Assembly (NCBI GenBank): GCA_965262785.1
Contig: OZ253559.1
Coordinates: forward strand, 3,100,001-3,164,000
Origin: G965218495 sp965262785
Lineage (GTDB): Bacteria > Bacteroidota > Rhodothermia > Rhodothermales > Bin80
Length of the DNA stretch: 64,000 nucleotides
Direction: 5' to 3'
Below, one piece after another: positions 62,608 to 64,000 of the stretch (its first letter is position 1; each line of letters starts with the position of its first letter). The translations under genes were made by a program, and so were the position numbers. The notes beneath the pieces were generated by a model. The model saw nothing but the letters and a program-made list of their open reading frames with translations, was not told the DNA's origin and did not search any database.

Positions 62608-64000
62608 ATGCGACGTTCAACTTACCTTTTTCTTGTTCTTTTTGTCGCGCCCGCGGTGGCCGCCCAGCCTGCTCCTCATGACTCGCTTGTCGCGGTGACA
62701 CTCCCGGTCGTGGAGATTCAGGCTACGCGCGCCACCGAAAGCGAGGCCTCGGCAGCGCGTTCTGTCTACGTTCGCAGCCGGGAGGCCGTCGCGCTGGATC
62801 CCAGCCTCTCGCTGCAACGCGCGCTGCGTGGCATTCCCGGCATTCAGATCAACGACCGTGGCCATTTTGCGCTTGGCGAGCGCCTGCTGATACGGGGAAT
62901 GGGATTTCGGTCAGCGTTCGGCGTTCGGGGTGCACAGGTGTTTCTTGATGGCATTCCGCTCACGATAGCAGACGGCCAGTCCATGCTTGACATCGTCGAG
63001 CCCGCAGCCGTGGCACGAGCAGAGGTGCTGCGCGGCCCCTCATCCCTGTATTGGGGCAACAGCAGCGGTGGCGTGCTGTTCTTGACGTCGGTTCAGGACA
63101 CGACAGCCGTGCGCCTGCGCGGAATGCTCGGTGGACACGGTCTCCGCCATTTTATGGGCAAGTTTCGCGTACCCCTGGAAACGGGAAGGCTGCATGCCTT
63201 CGTATCCAGCGTACACAGGAGTGGGTGGAGAGAACATAGCAACGGAGGTTTCCTGCGCGTTGGGTCACGCGGGCAGTTCGATCTTGGCACGTCCACCGTG
63301 CTGACCGTTATGGGCGCCGCAGCCTTCCAGGATGTTAATGCGCCCGGGTCGCTCACCGAGGAGCAGGTTGCTACTAACCCCCGGATGGCGGACAGCCGAT
63401 ACGTTGCCGCGGGCGCAGGCAAAGAAAGCAAGCATTACCAAGCTGGCGGCGCGTTGAGCAGCGCCACACCACTAGGCCAACTGACCGTAGCCGCCTATGG
63501 AATCAGCCGAGGGCTATCTAATCCACTGACGTTCGCTTCCATCGACCTTGACCGCGCGGCGGCAGGCACATACGCGCAGCTGCATAACAGCCGCCGGCCA
63601 CTGGCATGGACATTGGGATGGGACGCACGCATTCAGCACGACGACCGGCGTAATACCACAGACAACGGGGTGGAATTGGACCAGAACGAGCGTGTACGAA
63701 GCCTGTCGGCTTCCGCTATGATGAACCTCGCCTTGGGACAACACCTGCGCGTAACGGCGGGTGCACGAATGGATGCTATCCACTTCGCCATGACGGACCG
63801 TCTTCTCTCCAATGGCGATCAGTCAGGTAGCCGCAGCATGGCTGCCGTCAGCCCGGCTGCCGGCGTGGCATTTTCCACCGGCCATCTGCTTGCCTACGGC
63901 AATGTGAGTACGGCGTTCGAAACTCCAACTACTACGGAGTTGGTCAATCGCCCGGAAATTCCTGGAGACTTCAACCCTGATACTCCCGGAGAAATCAGTT
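62608..64000 (+). CDS. TonB-dependent outer-membrane receptor (N-terminal part, cut by window edge)
   Basis: From the ATG at 62608 the frame gives a signal peptide (MRRSTYLFLVLFVAPAVAAQ), a TonB-box-like VEIQATRAT, and a plug with LQRALRGIPGIQIND, LLIRGMGFRSAFGVRG, VFLDGIPLTIADGQ, and AEVLRGPSSLYWGNSSGG. The barrel begins with strands including GGHGLRHFMGKFRVPL, DVNAPGSLTEEQVATNP and GHLLAYGNVSTAFETPT. The order and motifs are those of iron-complex or small-molecule receptors; the substrate is not evident. At least 464 residues lie in the window and the gene continues beyond 64000 with no stop. Confidence 0.93.
   Translation, partial: MRRSTYLFLVLFVAPAVAAQPAPHDSLVAVTLPVVEIQATRATESEASAARSVYVRSREAVALDPSLSLQRALRGIPGIQINDRGHFALGERLLIRGMGFRSAFGVRGAQVFLDGIPLTIADGQSMLDIVEPAAVARAEVLRGPSSLYWGNSSGGVLFLTSVQDTTAVRLRGMLGGHGLRHFMGKFRVPLETGRLHAFVSSVHRSGWREHSNGGFLRVGSRGQFDLGTSTVLTVMGAAAFQDVNAPGSLTEEQVATNPRMADSRYVAAGAGKESKHYQAGGALSSATPLGQLTVAAYGISRGLSNPLTFASIDLDRAAAGTYAQLHNSRRPLAWTLGWDARIQHDDRRNTTDNGVELDQNERVRSLSASAMMNLALGQHLRVTAGARMDAIHFAMTDRLLSNGDQSGSRSMAAVSPAAGVAFSTGHLLAYGNVSTAFETPTTTELVNRPEIPGDFNPDTPGEIS

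Noticed and set aside
1..64000. tRNA genes and CRISPR arrays
   Set aside because: No T-loop-like GTTCGAATC patterns with pairing arms were found in the spacers, and no regularly spaced short repeats occur.

Overview
The window (about 57% GC by eye) reads as a chromosomal segment of a Gram-negative Bacteroidota-like bacterium, most probably of the Rhodothermota (Rhodothermales) lineage. The main clues are several secreted proteins ending in a type IX secretion sorting domain with a PNP motif, two TonB-dependent receptors, the DUF1800/DUF1501 pair, a DUF4175 protein, long-form PyrF and Bacteroidota-style housekeeping genes. This placement comes from gene content and was not tested by phylogeny.

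Layout. 1-10 kb: carboxylate-amine ligase (partial), a Tat-exported class V aminotransferase, pyrF with a coupled monooxygenase-fold gene, a lipoprotein/TonB receptor pair, glgC and a 1121-residue DUF4175 protein. 10.4-13.6 kb: a chrA chromate transporter gene cut after its twentieth base by an IS1634-type element. Removing the element and one TTGG copy restores the reading frame exactly. 13.7-17.9 kb: a pyruvate dehydrogenase operon (E1 alpha, E1 beta, E2) plus a metallophosphoesterase. 19.3-27.1 kb: icd, a secreted BNR-repeat protein, a TPR protein and a cobalamin-type binding protein, separated by long spacers, one holding an IS1595-like relic. 28.7-31.3 kb: a probable operon of an ABC ATPase, a small protein, a DUF3524/QTMAN-type glycosyltransferase and a MazG-like pyrophosphohydrolase. 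31.3-38.0 kb: a GH53 endo-galactanase gene split by two head-to-tail copies of an unusual 2.6-kb IS4-type element whose transposase carries an N-terminal DruA-like (DUF4338) domain. 39-51 kb: a large secreted protein, an ABC-F ATPase coupled to an FG-GAP protein, pnuC, the DUF1800/DUF1501 pair and an aldo/keto reductase. 51-57.5 kb: recA with a palindromic operator candidate, the overlapping pgsA-pyrE-cinA cluster, and dnaK. 58.5-60.3 kb: an isolated AAA ATPase plus DUF4276 pair that looks like a defence-type module. 61-64 kb: TatD and the start of a second TonB receptor.

Two themes stand out. First, transposition has inactivated accessory functions (chromate transport, galactan degradation), and the pre-insertion sequence can be rebuilt to the base in both cases. 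Second, the core genes are interrupted by about eleven spacers of 0.5-1.6 kb in which I recognise no gene, which is low coding density for a free-living bacterium of this group. No tRNA, rRNA, CRISPR array or known riboswitch was recognised.
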